NCBI GenBank assembly: GCA_000799755.1 | Contig: JUHI01000010.1 | Coordinates: 124,001 to 188,000 of the forward strand | Direction of reading: 5' to 3' | From: Martinezella tropici | GTDB taxonomy: Bacteria > Pseudomonadota > Alphaproteobacteria > Rhizobiales > Rhizobiaceae | DNA length: 64,000 bases | The notes under the pieces: model-generated | The model's input: only the letters and a program-made list of their open reading frames with translations | Databases searched by the model: none | What the model was told of the DNA's origin: nothing | Shown here: piece after piece, positions 35,709 through 44,629 of the stretch | How the letters are laid out: each line of letters opens with the position of its first letter | Position numbering within the stretch: position 1 is the stretch's first letter | Made by a program: the position numbers and the translations under genes

Positions 35709-35939
35709 ATGAAGATGATGATCGATATCGATAGGCCGATGCTGGCGGCGAGAGGCAATGCCGAAAGCCTGCGAAAGCGCGGAATTCTACGTGTCGTGCT
35801 GACGAGATTTCTTGCCTATCTCGAAAAGCGTGAGACGAGATGGAGTCTGCGCGAACTGACCGAGGATGAGCTCCGCGATATCGGCATGACACCCGCCGAA
35901 GCGCGTAACGAGATCAACAAGTCATGGTTCTGGGATTGA
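35709..35939 (+). CDS. DUF1127 domain protein
   Basis: Small basic protein of 76 residues with the DUF1127 (YjiS-like) C-terminal module LRELTEDELRDIGMTPAEARNEINKSWFWD, preceded by RFLAYLEKRETRWSL. Such proteins are small (45-80 aa), helical and often strongly stress-induced; in Agrobacterium some affect phosphate metabolism and RNA turnover, but this member is uncharacterised. Internal ATGs at 35715 and 35718 could be the true start. It diverges from the LysR gene. Confidence 0.85.
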   Translation: MKMMIDIDRPMLAARGNAESLRKRGILRVVLTRFLAYLEKRETRWSLRELTEDELRDIGMTPAEARNEINKSWFWD

Positions 35940-36266
35940 GACGCGAAGGCGCGGAAACCATCGCGCGAACAGAACGGTCGAGGGAGTTGATGAGGCTCAC
36001 CAGCGCCGCTTCGGCAATGAGATTTCGAGCCGCATCGGAGAGAACCAGCCCCTGAGGTTACATCGATCGAGATGGCGAGATCGGCATTTAGGCGAGGGTG
36101 GATGGCAAACAGTCTGGGGACTATTGTCGGGTTGTCTTTTTTTCATGGTTTCGTTCTTGTTTCCGCCATAGATTTACCCGATCCCTTCCGCTCGAAGACT
36201 AGCGGCGGGTTCTGCTCGTTCGCCCGCTGCTTTGCCAAAACACCAATATAAGAGATCGCAAAATCC
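35940..36266. other. Intergenic region before the DD-carboxypeptidase gene
   Basis: No reading frame with a plausible ribosome site is visible in these 327 bases. A pyrimidine run (TCTTTTTTTC near 36135) and an imperfect inverted repeat around 36202-36230 are present; the region presumably holds the promoter of the following gene. Confidence 0.5.
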
Positions 36267-37118
36267 ATGCTTAAAACAACGTCCTTGCTCCTCGCCGCGA
36301 CGATTTCGACTTTATCGCTCATCGGCGCAGCTTCGGTGGCCGAGGCCGGGCAGGCGAGCTATCTCGTGGATGCGCATAGCGGCCAGGTGCTGGAAGCATC
36401 GAATGAAAACGAGCTGAATTTTCCGGCATCGCTGACAAAGATGATGACGCTCTACCTCGCTTTTGAGGCGCTGCATGCAGGCCATCTGAAATGGGATCAG
36501 AAATTGACCATGTCGGAGAATGCCGAGAGCAAGGAGCCTTTCAAATTCGCGGTCGGCGCGGGCCGCAAGGTTAGCGTGCGCGAAGCTGTCGAGGGCATCA
36601 TTGTTCTGTCGGCCAACGATGCGGCGGTTGCAATCGGCGAGCAGCTCGGCGGTTCCGAGGATAGTTTCGGCAAGCTGATGACTGCCAAGGCGCATCAGCT
36701 CGGCATGAACAACACGGTCTTCAAGAATCCGTCCGGCCTGCCAGATCCGGAACAGGTCACCACGGCGCATGACATGGCGGTGCTTGGCGTCGCGCTGATG
36801 CGGGACTTTCCGGAGGAGTTCAAGCTCTTCTCGATGCGTGGCATGAAGTTTCGCGGCATGAAGCTGCGCGGCCACAATAATCTGATGTATCGCTATGCCG
36901 GCGCCGACGGCATCAAGACGGGCTATACCGATGCCTCGGGCTACAATCTCGTGACGTCGGCGACGAAGAACGGCCGCCGCGTCGTCGGCGTGGTCATGGG
37001 CGAGAAGACCGCGGAAATCCGCGACGACAAGATGGCAGATCTTCTGGATACCCATGTGCCTGCGGCGTCAGCAGTCACCGGCTCGGCTACGACGGTCAAG
37101 CAGAGCACGACCAACTGA
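36267..37118 (+). CDS. D-alanyl-D-alanine carboxypeptidase (class C/S11-type PBP)
   Basis: Periplasmic low-molecular-weight penicillin-binding protein of 283 residues (signal peptide about 1-27, ending VAEAG). All S11 catalytic motifs are present: SLTK near residue 52, SAND near 112 and KTGYTDASG near 218. It trims the terminal D-Ala of peptidoglycan stem peptides. The short length lacks the C-terminal amphipathic anchor, so it is probably soluble in the periplasm. It is a single gene; a second DD-carboxypeptidase lies at 49 kb. Confidence 0.93.
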   Translation: MLKTTSLLLAATISTLSLIGAASVAEAGQASYLVDAHSGQVLEASNENELNFPASLTKMMTLYLAFEALHAGHLKWDQKLTMSENAESKEPFKFAVGAGRKVSVREAVEGIIVLSANDAAVAIGEQLGGSEDSFGKLMTAKAHQLGMNNTVFKNPSGLPDPEQVTTAHDMAVLGVALMRDFPEEFKLFSMRGMKFRGMKLRGHNNLMYRYAGADGIKTGYTDASGYNLVTSATKNGRRVVGVVMGEKTAEIRDDKMADLLDTHVPAASAVTGSATTVKQSTTN

Positions 37119-37193
37119 TTGTCGCATCGAAGACTAGCGAAACCGGTCGACTTGGGCATCAGGGCGAAGACCATGCGGCCCGCGACGATTGCT

Positions 37194-37300
37194 GGAGCAT
37201 GTCGCGCAAAAGTGCGCAGCGGTTTTGCGAGAACGACACGCGCAAAATCAAGAGCTTAAAGCGCAGGGAGCGAATCTGAGTGATCGCGATGCGCTTTAGA
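37194..37300. repeat. RIME-type rhizobial intergenic repeat
   Basis: The stretch around GAGCATGTCGCGCAAAAGTG, GCAGCGGTTTTGCG and TTAAAGCGC resembles the Rhizobium-specific intergenic mosaic element (RIME1), as I remember its consensus. The 3' part forms a hairpin TAAAGCGC / GCGCTTTA. Elements of this type occur many times in rhizobial genomes. It fills the gap between the carboxypeptidase and the deiminase gene. Confidence 0.6.
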
Positions 37301-37391
37301 GCATGGGCGAGGGCGGTGCGCCCCGTCCCCCATTGCCTGGAGATCCAAGGCCGCTCATAATCATATCCAGATGGTTGGACAGGATACTACG

Positions 37392-38495
37392 ATGCAGATG
37401 CAACGCCGTACTTTGCTTCAATTGGCTGCTTTGGCTGGCGGGCTCCCGGCATTTTCCCGAGTTGCCGGCGCAAAGATGGCGGCAAGCGGCGCCGGATTCC
37501 GGTATCCGGAGGAAACCGATCCGCATGAACGAACCTTCATGCAATGGCCGAATAACCGCAAGGTTTACGACGACCCGGATTTCCTGTTCGATCTTCAGGG
37601 AACGATCGCGAGGATTGCCAATGCGATCGTCGAGTTCGAGCCCGTTGTCATGATAGCCGCGGCCGAGCATCACAAGGCAATCCGCAAGCGCATCTCCGGC
37701 AAGGTCGAGCTCTGGGACATTCCGACGGATGACCTCTGGTGCCGGGATTCAGGCCCTTCCTTTGTCGTTGATGGCAAGGGAGGCATTGCGGTGACGCAGT
37801 TCAATTTCAACGGTTGGGGCAACAAGCAGATTCATGGCAATGACGGGCGGATCGCCCAACGCGTGGCTGAACGGCTAGGCCTGCGGGTTTTCGACTCGGG
37901 ACTGGTCGGCGAGGCTGGCGGCGTAGAAACCGACGGCCACGGCACGCTGATCGCGCACGAAAGCAGCTTTGTGAATTCGAACCGCAACAAGGGCACCAAG
38001 GCTGAAATCGAGCAGATGCTGCTGGAAACCATGGGTGCGACGAAGGTGATCTGGGCGCCGGGGATCAAGGGTGCCGACATCACGGATTATCACATCGACG
38101 CTCTCGCGCGGTTTGTGAAGCCAGGCGTCGTCCTGATCCAGATGGGCGAGGCGGTCGACCCTGATGATCCCTGGTCGGTCTCGGCCTTCGAAACGCACGA
38201 TATCCTTGCCAAGGCGACCGACGCCGAGGGCCGCAAGCTGGATCTCGTCGTCTTGCCGGAACCATCCGATATCCGGGTCGATGCGGATGATTTTGTCTCA
38301 TCCTACGTCAATTATTACGTTTGCAATGGCGCTGTGATAGCGGCTCAGTTTGGCGACAAGAAAGCCGACGAAAAGGCCAGAGCGACCTTGGTCGATCTCT
38401 ATCCCGGCCGCGAGATCGTGATGCTCGATATCGACAATGTGGGTGAGGTCGGCGGCGGCATTCACTGCGCAACGCATGAGCAGCCGAAGGTTTGA
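37392..38495 (+). CDS. Tat-exported agmatine deiminase family protein
   Basis: Amidinotransferase-fold enzyme of the agmatine deiminase/PAD family, 367 residues. The N-terminus is a twin-arginine leader (QRRTLLQLAALAGG), so it is predicted to be exported folded into the periplasm, unlike the cytoplasmic AguA. Catalytic landmarks are DLWCRDSGPSF near 108 and GGGIHCATHEQP near the C-terminus, whose Cys is the nucleophile. It may release ammonia from agmatine or a guanidino compound outside the cytoplasm. Start 37392 has AGGATA 9 nt upstream. No other polyamine genes adjoin. Confidence 0.88.
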   Translation: MQMQRRTLLQLAALAGGLPAFSRVAGAKMAASGAGFRYPEETDPHERTFMQWPNNRKVYDDPDFLFDLQGTIARIANAIVEFEPVVMIAAAEHHKAIRKRISGKVELWDIPTDDLWCRDSGPSFVVDGKGGIAVTQFNFNGWGNKQIHGNDGRIAQRVAERLGLRVFDSGLVGEAGGVETDGHGTLIAHESSFVNSNRNKGTKAEIEQMLLETMGATKVIWAPGIKGADITDYHIDALARFVKPGVVLIQMGEAVDPDDPWSVSAFETHDILAKATDAEGRKLDLVVLPEPSDIRVDADDFVSSYVNYYVCNGAVIAAQFGDKKADEKARATLVDLYPGREIVMLDIDNVGEVGGGIHCATHEQPKV

Positions 38496-38786
38496 GCACG
38501 GGCGATCGCCCACCTAACGGCAAGCGATCGCCAATCCGCTTCCTGTCGCGGCGATCAGCGGTGGCGTTTCTTCGAGCAAAAGAACCCGATCAAATGCGGT
38601 CAGCGGCGCGACATACAGATAATTGGTCGCTCGGGCGGCGGAGGGCCGTTTCAAAACCTCCAAAGTGAAGCCATTGAAATCATTGGCATGTCGCACTTGG
38701 AAATAGAATATACCCCCCACATACAGACGTCAGATAAGATAGATTATGGAACTAAAAACGATCCCACACGATCGGCCGGCGCGCTC

Positions 38787-39278
38787 TCAACTTGCCTTGA
38801 TGCGGATTACCTTTGCCGCGATCTTCTCGGCCAGCGTCTTCGGGTGGCAAGCAAAAATGCTGTCCGGGCGTCCGGCCGCACACCACACTTGATCATAAGC
38901 CAAAAGGCTCTCGTCCAAGAAAACAGGCAGCTCGACGAGATGGCCGATCGGTGCGACGCCGCCGATGGCAAAGCCAGTTTCGTCGCGAACGCGGTCGATG
39001 TCAGCGCGCTTCAATCTGACGCCGTAAGCCGTTGCAATATATGCGGTATCGGCATTATGAGCGCCGGAAACCAGAAGCAGCGTCAGTTCCTGCGTGTCGG
39101 CATTGACGAAGACCAGCGATTTCACGATTTGGCCAACGGCGCATCCCGCAGCCTTGGCGGCTTCCTCGGCCGTCCGCGTCGATTGTTCCATGCGCTTGAT
39201 CGAGATGTCGAGCCCCAGCGTGCGCGCGGCAAGCTCGACGCGCTCCAGGCTGGACAGCTTCTTGATATCTTCGCTCAT
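38787..39278 (-). CDS. YbaK/EbsC family protein (trans-editing deacylase)
   Basis: Prolyl-tRNA-synthetase-associated editing domain family, 163 residues; members hydrolyse mischarged aminoacyl-tRNAs such as Cys-tRNA(Pro). Key segments are AAGCAVGQIVKSLVFVNAD with the conserved Lys and GFAIGGVAPIGHLVELPVFLDESLLAYDQVWCAAG. It overlaps the stop codon of the upstream MBL gene (ATGA), the fourth gene of the metG run, so it is translationally coupled and joins a translation-fidelity context. Confidence 0.88.
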   Translation of the reverse strand: MSEDIKKLSSLERVELAARTLGLDISIKRMEQSTRTAEEAAKAAGCAVGQIVKSLVFVNADTQELTLLLVSGAHNADTAYIATAYGVRLKRADIDRVRDETGFAIGGVAPIGHLVELPVFLDESLLAYDQVWCAAGRPDSIFACHPKTLAEKIAAKVIRIKAS

Positions 39279-40102
39279 AGATAGTCATCCTCCACGTCGA
39301 GTTCGATCTGCATCTGATCGTAGGCCGGCTCGACATGGTCGGGCGTTTCAGCCAGCACGGTCTCATAATCGAGCGGCGTATGCATGTGGGTCAAGATGGC
39401 ATGTTTCGGCGCCAGGCGTTCGATCCATTCGAGCGATTCCGCCAGGGAAAGATGGCTGGGATGCGGCCGGTACTGCAGAGCATCTATGATCAGGATGTCG
39501 AGATTTTGAACTTTAGCGATAGATTCCGGCGGGAAGTCGCTGATATCGCTGCAATAAGCGAGCTTGCCGATGCGAAAGCCGAGCGAGTGGATATCGCCGT
39601 GGAGCTGCTTGTGCGGCCAGAAGCGGATCGGGCCGCCTGCCCCTTCGATCGTAAAGCTGTTCTCGAGATTTTCGATCAGCACCGGCCGCACGATCGGCGG
39701 ATAGCTGCTGCCGGGCGGCGTTTCCAGGCAATAGCGGAAGCCTTCGCGGATGCGATCCATGGTCGGCGGATCGGCATAGATCGGGATGCGCTCGTTCGAA
39801 ATATGGAAATAGCCGCGTAGATCGTCAATGCCGTGAATGTGATCGGCATGGGCGTGCGTATAGAGCACGGCATCGATGAAGCTGACGCCGGCATGGATCA
39901 TTTGCTCGCGAAAATCCGGGCCCGTATCGATGACGACGGTGGTAATGCCGCCATCTGGCGCGATCTGCTCGATGAGAAAGGCTGCGCGCGTGCGCCGATT
40001 CCTCGCGTTCTTGGGATCGCAGGCACCCCAATCGCCGGTGATGCGCGGCACGCCCGGCGACGAGGAACAGCCCAAAATGGTGAAGCGCCGCCGATATGTC
40101 AC
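39275..40102 (-). CDS. MBL-fold metallo-hydrolase (PhnP-like)
   Basis: Metallo-beta-lactamase fold hydrolase of 275 residues. The metal-binding signature THAHADHIHGIDDLRGY lies near residue 81 and further ligands appear in IDTGPDF and LTHMHTPLD. It resembles PhnP phosphodiesterases, although no phosphonate genes occur here, and this gene is conserved beside tatD and metG in rhizobia. The start codon is GTG 40102 with GAGGG upstream. It begins 4 nt after the tatD stop and overlaps ybaK at its end. Confidence 0.88.
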   Translation of the reverse strand: MTYRRRFTILGCSSSPGVPRITGDWGACDPKNARNRRTRAAFLIEQIAPDGGITTVVIDTGPDFREQMIHAGVSFIDAVLYTHAHADHIHGIDDLRGYFHISNERIPIYADPPTMDRIREGFRYCLETPPGSSYPPIVRPVLIENLENSFTIEGAGGPIRFWPHKQLHGDIHSLGFRIGKLAYCSDISDFPPESIAKVQNLDILIIDALQYRPHPSHLSLAESLEWIERLAPKHAILTHMHTPLDYETVLAETPDHVEPAYDQMQIELDVEDDYL

Positions 40103-40106
40103 GACG

Positions 40107-40889
40107 TCAAACCCTCGTCATCTTGGAGAAGCAGCGGAAGGCATTCGCCGTCGTGATTTCGGCAATCTCGTCCATGCTGACGCCGATCGTATCGGCCAGC
40201 ACCTCGGCTGTGTTGACGACATAGGATGGTTCGTTGCGTTTACCGCGCCAGCGCTTCGGCGCGAGATATGGCGCATCGGTCTCGACCAGCAGCCTATCGT
40301 GCGGGATCGTCTTGGCGATGTCGCGCAGCTCTTCCGATTTCGGGAACGTCAGGATACCAGAGAAAGAGATGTAGCCGTCGAGCTCGACACCCGTGCGGGC
40401 AAGGGCAGGGCCAGCGGAGAAGCAGTGCAGGATGAAGGGGAAAGCCCCCTTCCCTGTTTCCTCGGTCAGGATATCGGCCATGTCCTCGTCGGCACTACGG
40501 CTGTGAATGACCAGCGGCAGCTTCGTCTCGCGCGCGGCCGCGATATGGCGCAGGAAGCCGGTCTTCTGGTCTTCCGGATTGACGGTATCGTAGAAATAGT
40601 CGAGACCCGCCTCGCCGATAGCAACGATCTTCTCGTGCTGGTTTGCCAGCCGCACGAGGTCTTCCGTCTGGATGTCCAGTTCCTGGTCGGCGCTGTTTGG
40701 ATGCGTGCCGACCGAACAGAAAACCGACGGATAGCGATCGGTCAGCGCCAGCAACCCGTCGAGCTTTCTGACCTTGGTCGAGATGGTGACCATCTGTTTG
40801 ACGCCGACCTCGTGAGCACGGGCGACGATCGTGTCGCGCTCCTCTTCGAAGTCGGCAAAATCCAGATGGCAATGCGTATCGATCAGCAT
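40107..40889 (-). CDS. tatD: TatD family metal-dependent deoxyribonuclease
   Basis: TIM-barrel hydrolase of 260 residues. The motif MLIDTHCHLDFADF opens the protein, with the HxH metal ligands, and GEAGLDYFYDTVNPEDQ, LPLVIHSRSADED and LLVETDAPYLAPKRWRGKRNEPSY follow as in the TatD family. TatD is a 3'-5' exonuclease/AP-type nuclease implicated in DNA repair; it has no role in Tat export. It sits 8 nt after metG, ahead of the MBL gene. Confidence 0.93.
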   Translation of the reverse strand: MLIDTHCHLDFADFEEERDTIVARAHEVGVKQMVTISTKVRKLDGLLALTDRYPSVFCSVGTHPNSADQELDIQTEDLVRLANQHEKIVAIGEAGLDYFYDTVNPEDQKTGFLRHIAAARETKLPLVIHSRSADEDMADILTEETGKGAFPFILHCFSAGPALARTGVELDGYISFSGILTFPKSEELRDIAKTIPHDRLLVETDAPYLAPKRWRGKRNEPSYVVNTAEVLADTIGVSMDEIAEITTANAFRCFSKMTRV

Positions 40890-40897
40890 GGAAAACC

Positions 40898-42451
40898 TTA
40901 TTCGGCAGTCGGCGCGACATAGCGCGGGAAGACCGGTTTGGGGGCTTCCAGCGGCGTTCCGGCAACGAGGCGACCTGCCTCGCCGAGCGCCGCGAAATCA
41001 CGCTTGTCGGCAGGGATGGCAATGAGATCCAAGAGCTTAGCCGAGGATTCCGGCATGAACGGCTGCAGCAGAATGCCGATCTGGCGCACGACGTCGGCCG
41101 TGACATAAAGCACGGTCGCCATGCGGGCCGGGTCGGTCTTCTTCAGCGCCCAGGGCTCCTGGCTGGCGAAATAGCGGTCCGTCTCGGACACAACGGCGAT
41201 GATGGAAGCAAGAGCGCGGTGAATGAGCTGCTTGCCCATGTCGTCGCGCGTCGAGGCCAGCAAGCCATCGGCCTGCGCCAGAAGCGCCTTGTCCTCGTCG
41301 GTCAGCGCGCCGCATTCCGGGATCTGGCCGTCGCAGTTCTTGACGATCATCGACAGCGAGCGGCTGGCGAGGTTGCCGATGCCGTTGGCGAGATCGGAGT
41401 TGATGCGCGTGCCGATCGCCTCTTCGCTATAGCTGCCGTCCTGGCCGAAGGAGACTTCGCGCAGGAAGAAATAGCGCACCTGGTCGAGGCCGAAATGGTT
41501 CACAAGGTTGACCGGGTCGACGACGTTGCCGAGCGACTTCGACATCTTCTCGCCCTTGTTGAGCAGGAAGCCGTGGGCATAGACGCGCTTCGGCAGCGGC
41601 AGCTTCGCCGACATCAGGAAGGCCGGCCAATAGACCGCGTGGAAGCGGATGATGTCCTTGCCGATGATATGCAGATCGGCCGGCCAGTATTTCGCCCGAG
41701 GATTGTTCCGATCCTCAAGATAGCCTGTCGCGGTCAGATAGTTCGTCAGCGCATCGACCCAGACATACATGACGTGCGCCGGGTCGTTCGGCACCTTGAT
41801 GCCCCAATCGAAGGTCGTGCGCGAAACCGACAGATCCTTCAGGCCCGATTTGACGAAGGAGATCACTTCGTTGCGGCGTTCGGCCGGGCCGATGAAATCC
41901 GGATTTTCCTCATAATGCTTCAGGAGACGGTCCTGGTATTCGGAGAGCTTGAAGAAATAGCTTGCCTCCTCCACCCACTCGACCGGCGTACCCTGCGGCC
42001 CGTAGCGCACGCCATCGGCGCGCAGCTCGGTTTCGTTTTCCTGGTAATAGGCTTCGTCGCGCACCGAATACCAGCCGGCGTAGGAATCCTTGTAGATGTC
42101 GCCGGCATCGGCCATCAGATTCCAGATGTTCTGCGAGGTCTCGTGGTGACGCGGCTGCGTCGTGCGGATGAAATCGTCGTTCGACGCGTTCAGCAGCTTG
42201 CCCATGGCCTGGAATTCGTCGGAATTGCGGTCTGCGAGCTGTTGCGGTTCCATGCCCTCTGCCCGCGCCGTCTGCTGCATCTTCTGGCCATGCTCGTCCG
42301 TGCCCGTCAGGAAGAAGACGTCGCGGCCATCGAGGCGCTGAAAGCGCGCCAGCGCATCGGTGGCGATCAGCTCGTAGGCATGGCCGATATGCGGCTTGCC
42401 GTTGGGATAGGCGATCGCGGTGGTGATGTAGAACGGAGTTTTTTCGGTCAT
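40898..42451 (-). CDS. metG: Methionyl-tRNA synthetase
   Basis: Class I synthetase of 517 residues that charges tRNA(Met). The HIGH motif is PNGKPHIGHAYELIATD near residue 16-30 and the KMSKS loop is GEKMSKSLGN near residue 302. It is the short form without the C-terminal dimerisation/EMAP domain, as is normal in rhizobia. In related species it follows holB directly; here it is separated from holB by three rightward genes, so it must use its own promoter in the 250-nt upstream gap. Confidence 0.97.
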   Translation of the reverse strand: MTEKTPFYITTAIAYPNGKPHIGHAYELIATDALARFQRLDGRDVFFLTGTDEHGQKMQQTARAEGMEPQQLADRNSDEFQAMGKLLNASNDDFIRTTQPRHHETSQNIWNLMADAGDIYKDSYAGWYSVRDEAYYQENETELRADGVRYGPQGTPVEWVEEASYFFKLSEYQDRLLKHYEENPDFIGPAERRNEVISFVKSGLKDLSVSRTTFDWGIKVPNDPAHVMYVWVDALTNYLTATGYLEDRNNPRAKYWPADLHIIGKDIIRFHAVYWPAFLMSAKLPLPKRVYAHGFLLNKGEKMSKSLGNVVDPVNLVNHFGLDQVRYFFLREVSFGQDGSYSEEAIGTRINSDLANGIGNLASRSLSMIVKNCDGQIPECGALTDEDKALLAQADGLLASTRDDMGKQLIHRALASIIAVVSETDRYFASQEPWALKKTDPARMATVLYVTADVVRQIGILLQPFMPESSAKLLDLIAIPADKRDFAALGEAGRLVAGTPLEAPKPVFPRYVAPTAE

Positions 42452-42700
42452 GTCGGGCAGTGGTCCGCTTTTACTGTTACGTCGCTGTTATTCTTGCTCC
42501 GCTCGCTTTAGCGCATGTTTGCAGGGAGCGAAACACCAAGTTTCGCGACCGCAGCATTCAGAGCTTCGGGGTGGCGCTTTGCTTGACTCGACTCCGCCTC
42601 GCCTTTACGCCTTCGGGAGAGTGGAGCGCAGGACAGGCATGGTCGTGAATTTCATCAGTTTATGTATTGGCCTGCCCGACGGCTTCAAGAGGCCGTCAAT

Positions 42701-43501
42701 TTGAGTTTCATCGATTCATTTCAACCGCTTTATTCCTTTTCCGGCTTTTTCGTCGGCATGTTGGTCGGCATAACCGGGGTGGGCGGCGGCTCGCTGATGA
42801 CCCCCCTGCTCGTCCTTCTCTTCGGCGTCCATCCGGCGACTGCTGTCGGCACGGATCTGCTTTATGCGGCAATCACCAAGACGGCGGGAACCGCCGTCCA
42901 CGGCATGCATGGGCGAGTCAATTGGAAGGTCGTCAGTCTTCTCGCGTCCGGCAGCGTCCCGGCGGCGCTCGCCATGCTCTGGATCATGGCCGGCGTCAAT
43001 CGCGAAAGCCCCGCCGTCGCTCATACCATTACGCTGTCGCTCGGCTGTCTTCTGCTTCTGACGGCGCTGATGCTGATTTTCCGCGGCCAGATTCTGGAGG
43101 CCATTCGCAAATGGCGCGGCGAACGCGGAACGCTGTCGCCGCGCAGCATCGCCCTGCTGACGGTCATGCTCGGCCTGACGCTCGGTATTCTCGTCACCAT
43201 GACATCCGTCGGCGCCGGCGCGCTCGGCGTCACGATGTTGTTGGTGCTCTATCCCCAGATGGACGTCCGCGAAATCGTCGGCTCCGACATTGTCCATGCC
43301 GTGCCGCTGACCCTGATCGGCGGCATGGGCTACTGGTTCATCGGCGAGATCAACTGGACGATGCTCTTCGCGCTGCTGGTGGGCTCTATTCCGGGCATCG
43401 TCGCCGGTAGCCTGCTGGCCCCCCGCCTGCACGAGCGATCCGTGCGGATCATTCTGGCCGTGACGCTGGCTGTCGTCGCCTGGAAGCTGATCTTTCCCTG
43501 A
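42701..43501 (+). CDS. Sulfite exporter TauE/SafE family permease
   Basis: Membrane permease of 266 residues with about eight helices. The glycine-rich first motif GFFVGMLVGITGVGGGSLMTPLL and the second half LGLTLGILVTMTSVGAGALGVTMLLV are the tandem TauE signature. Known members export sulfite, sulfoacetate or other organic anions. I choose TTG 42701 (AGAGG 8 nt upstream), giving MSFIDSFQPLY; the open frame begins at 42662. It is divergent from metG and may be part of the three-gene insertion between metG and holB. Confidence 0.85.
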   Translation: MSFIDSFQPLYSFSGFFVGMLVGITGVGGGSLMTPLLVLLFGVHPATAVGTDLLYAAITKTAGTAVHGMHGRVNWKVVSLLASGSVPAALAMLWIMAGVNRESPAVAHTITLSLGCLLLLTALMLIFRGQILEAIRKWRGERGTLSPRSIALLTVMLGLTLGILVTMTSVGAGALGVTMLLVLYPQMDVREIVGSDIVHAVPLTLIGGMGYWFIGEINWTMLFALLVGSIPGIVAGSLLAPRLHERSVRIILAVTLAVVAWKLIFP

Positions 43502-43672
43502 GGCTTTTCACTGGGATAGAGTGAGACCCGACAACCTGGTTTGGTTATCGGACGGAGCATTGCGCCAGACGCGGATGAATTGTGAATTTCCGCAGTGCCA
43601 ATGCCGATGCTATGCAAGGGGACGCGCTTACCCTAAAAAGAATTCTCGACTGCAGTCAGGGATGTTACGCCG

Positions 43673-44299
43673 ATGACCGTACCCACGACGCTCGCCGATT
43701 GGCTTTCTCCAAATCGAACCGCCTTGCTGGTGTATGACATGCAGATCGGTATCGCTCGGCAGGTCAAAGGCTCGGATGAAACGGTCCGGCGCATTGCAAC
43801 GATCGTAGCTGCTGCCAGAAGTGCCGGCATCCGAGTGGCTTTCTGCCGCCATCTTTCATTGCCCAAGCCTTGGATGGGTTTGTTTGCTACCCGCATGGCG
43901 ATGGCTTGGCAGCGCACCGATGACCCGCAAAAAGTGCATCCCTGGTTCCTCAGGGGTAGCGAGGCGGTCGAGATCGTGCCGGAGCTTCGTCCCCAGGAGC
44001 AGGACTTCGTCTTTGACAAGCTCGGCATGTCGGCTTTCGAAGGAACACCGTTGCAGCTGGCCATGCGCGATGCGGGACTTTCCTCGCTGGCAATTTGCGG
44101 CATCGCCACGGAAATCGGCATCGAACCGACGTGCAGGCATGCCGCCGATCTGGGCATTGTTCCCATCGTCATCGAAGATGCTTGCGGTCATGGAGACCAA
44201 GTAGCGGCCAACCGTACTTTCGATGCATTGCGTTTCCTCGGCGATACGATCGTGACGACCTCGAGCGAGTTTGTAGGTGCCATCTCCGGCACGCGATGA
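43673..44299 (+). CDS. Isochorismatase-fold hydrolase with a missing catalytic Cys
   Basis: Isochorismatase/nicotinamidase superfamily, 208 residues. Asp22 (VYDMQ) and Lys116 (VFDKLG) of the usual Asp-Lys-Cys triad are present, but the nucleophile position in CGIATEIGIEPTC is Gly149. Gly also replaces Cys in true isochorismatases such as EntB and PhzD, which use no thiol, so this could cleave a vinyl ether rather than an amide. A nearby Cys154 does not align with the nucleophile. It is in the three-gene rightward insertion, 172 nt downstream of the TauE gene. Confidence 0.82.
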   Translation: MTVPTTLADWLSPNRTALLVYDMQIGIARQVKGSDETVRRIATIVAAARSAGIRVAFCRHLSLPKPWMGLFATRMAMAWQRTDDPQKVHPWFLRGSEAVEIVPELRPQEQDFVFDKLGMSAFEGTPLQLAMRDAGLSSLAICGIATEIGIEPTCRHAADLGIVPIVIEDACGHGDQVAANRTFDALRFLGDTIVTTSSEFVGAISGTR

Positions 44300-44629
44300 A
44301 GACCACCGGTTCACTGTATCGGTGAGCGGCCGCCATATGATCTGACAGAGCAACGCCGCCGTCTCATGGAGGATGGCAATCAGGCGATAGAGCGCTGGTT
44401 CCCTCGCCCGGCGACAATTTCCCGCTTCGCGCATCCAATTCGCTGTAGCTCGCCTTGTGGCCGGTGAGACTGTCCCCTGAGGCGGACGTCCACTGACGGT
44501 CAGGATGCGTCACATTTCTGCGGTCGAAAAATCGTAACGTCCGTCGAATGTTGGCGAATACGCTCCCTCGGGCGGCGAAGGCCGGAGCGTGCATTATAAA
44601 ATCTCTAATTGATTTCAAAGGAGAAGGTT
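44300..44629 (+). other. Intergenic region upstream of glgP
   Basis: This 330-base gap contains no supported gene. Its 3' part is A/T-rich with a TATAAA near 44595 that may be the glgP -10 element, and a Shine-Dalgarno site at 44617-44627. Confidence 0.4.

Noticed and set aside
38514..38720. 68-residue frame on the minus strand in the gap after the deiminase gene
   Set aside because: Ribosome site absent and no family is recognisable; it may be chance or a remnant, so it is not listed as a gene.
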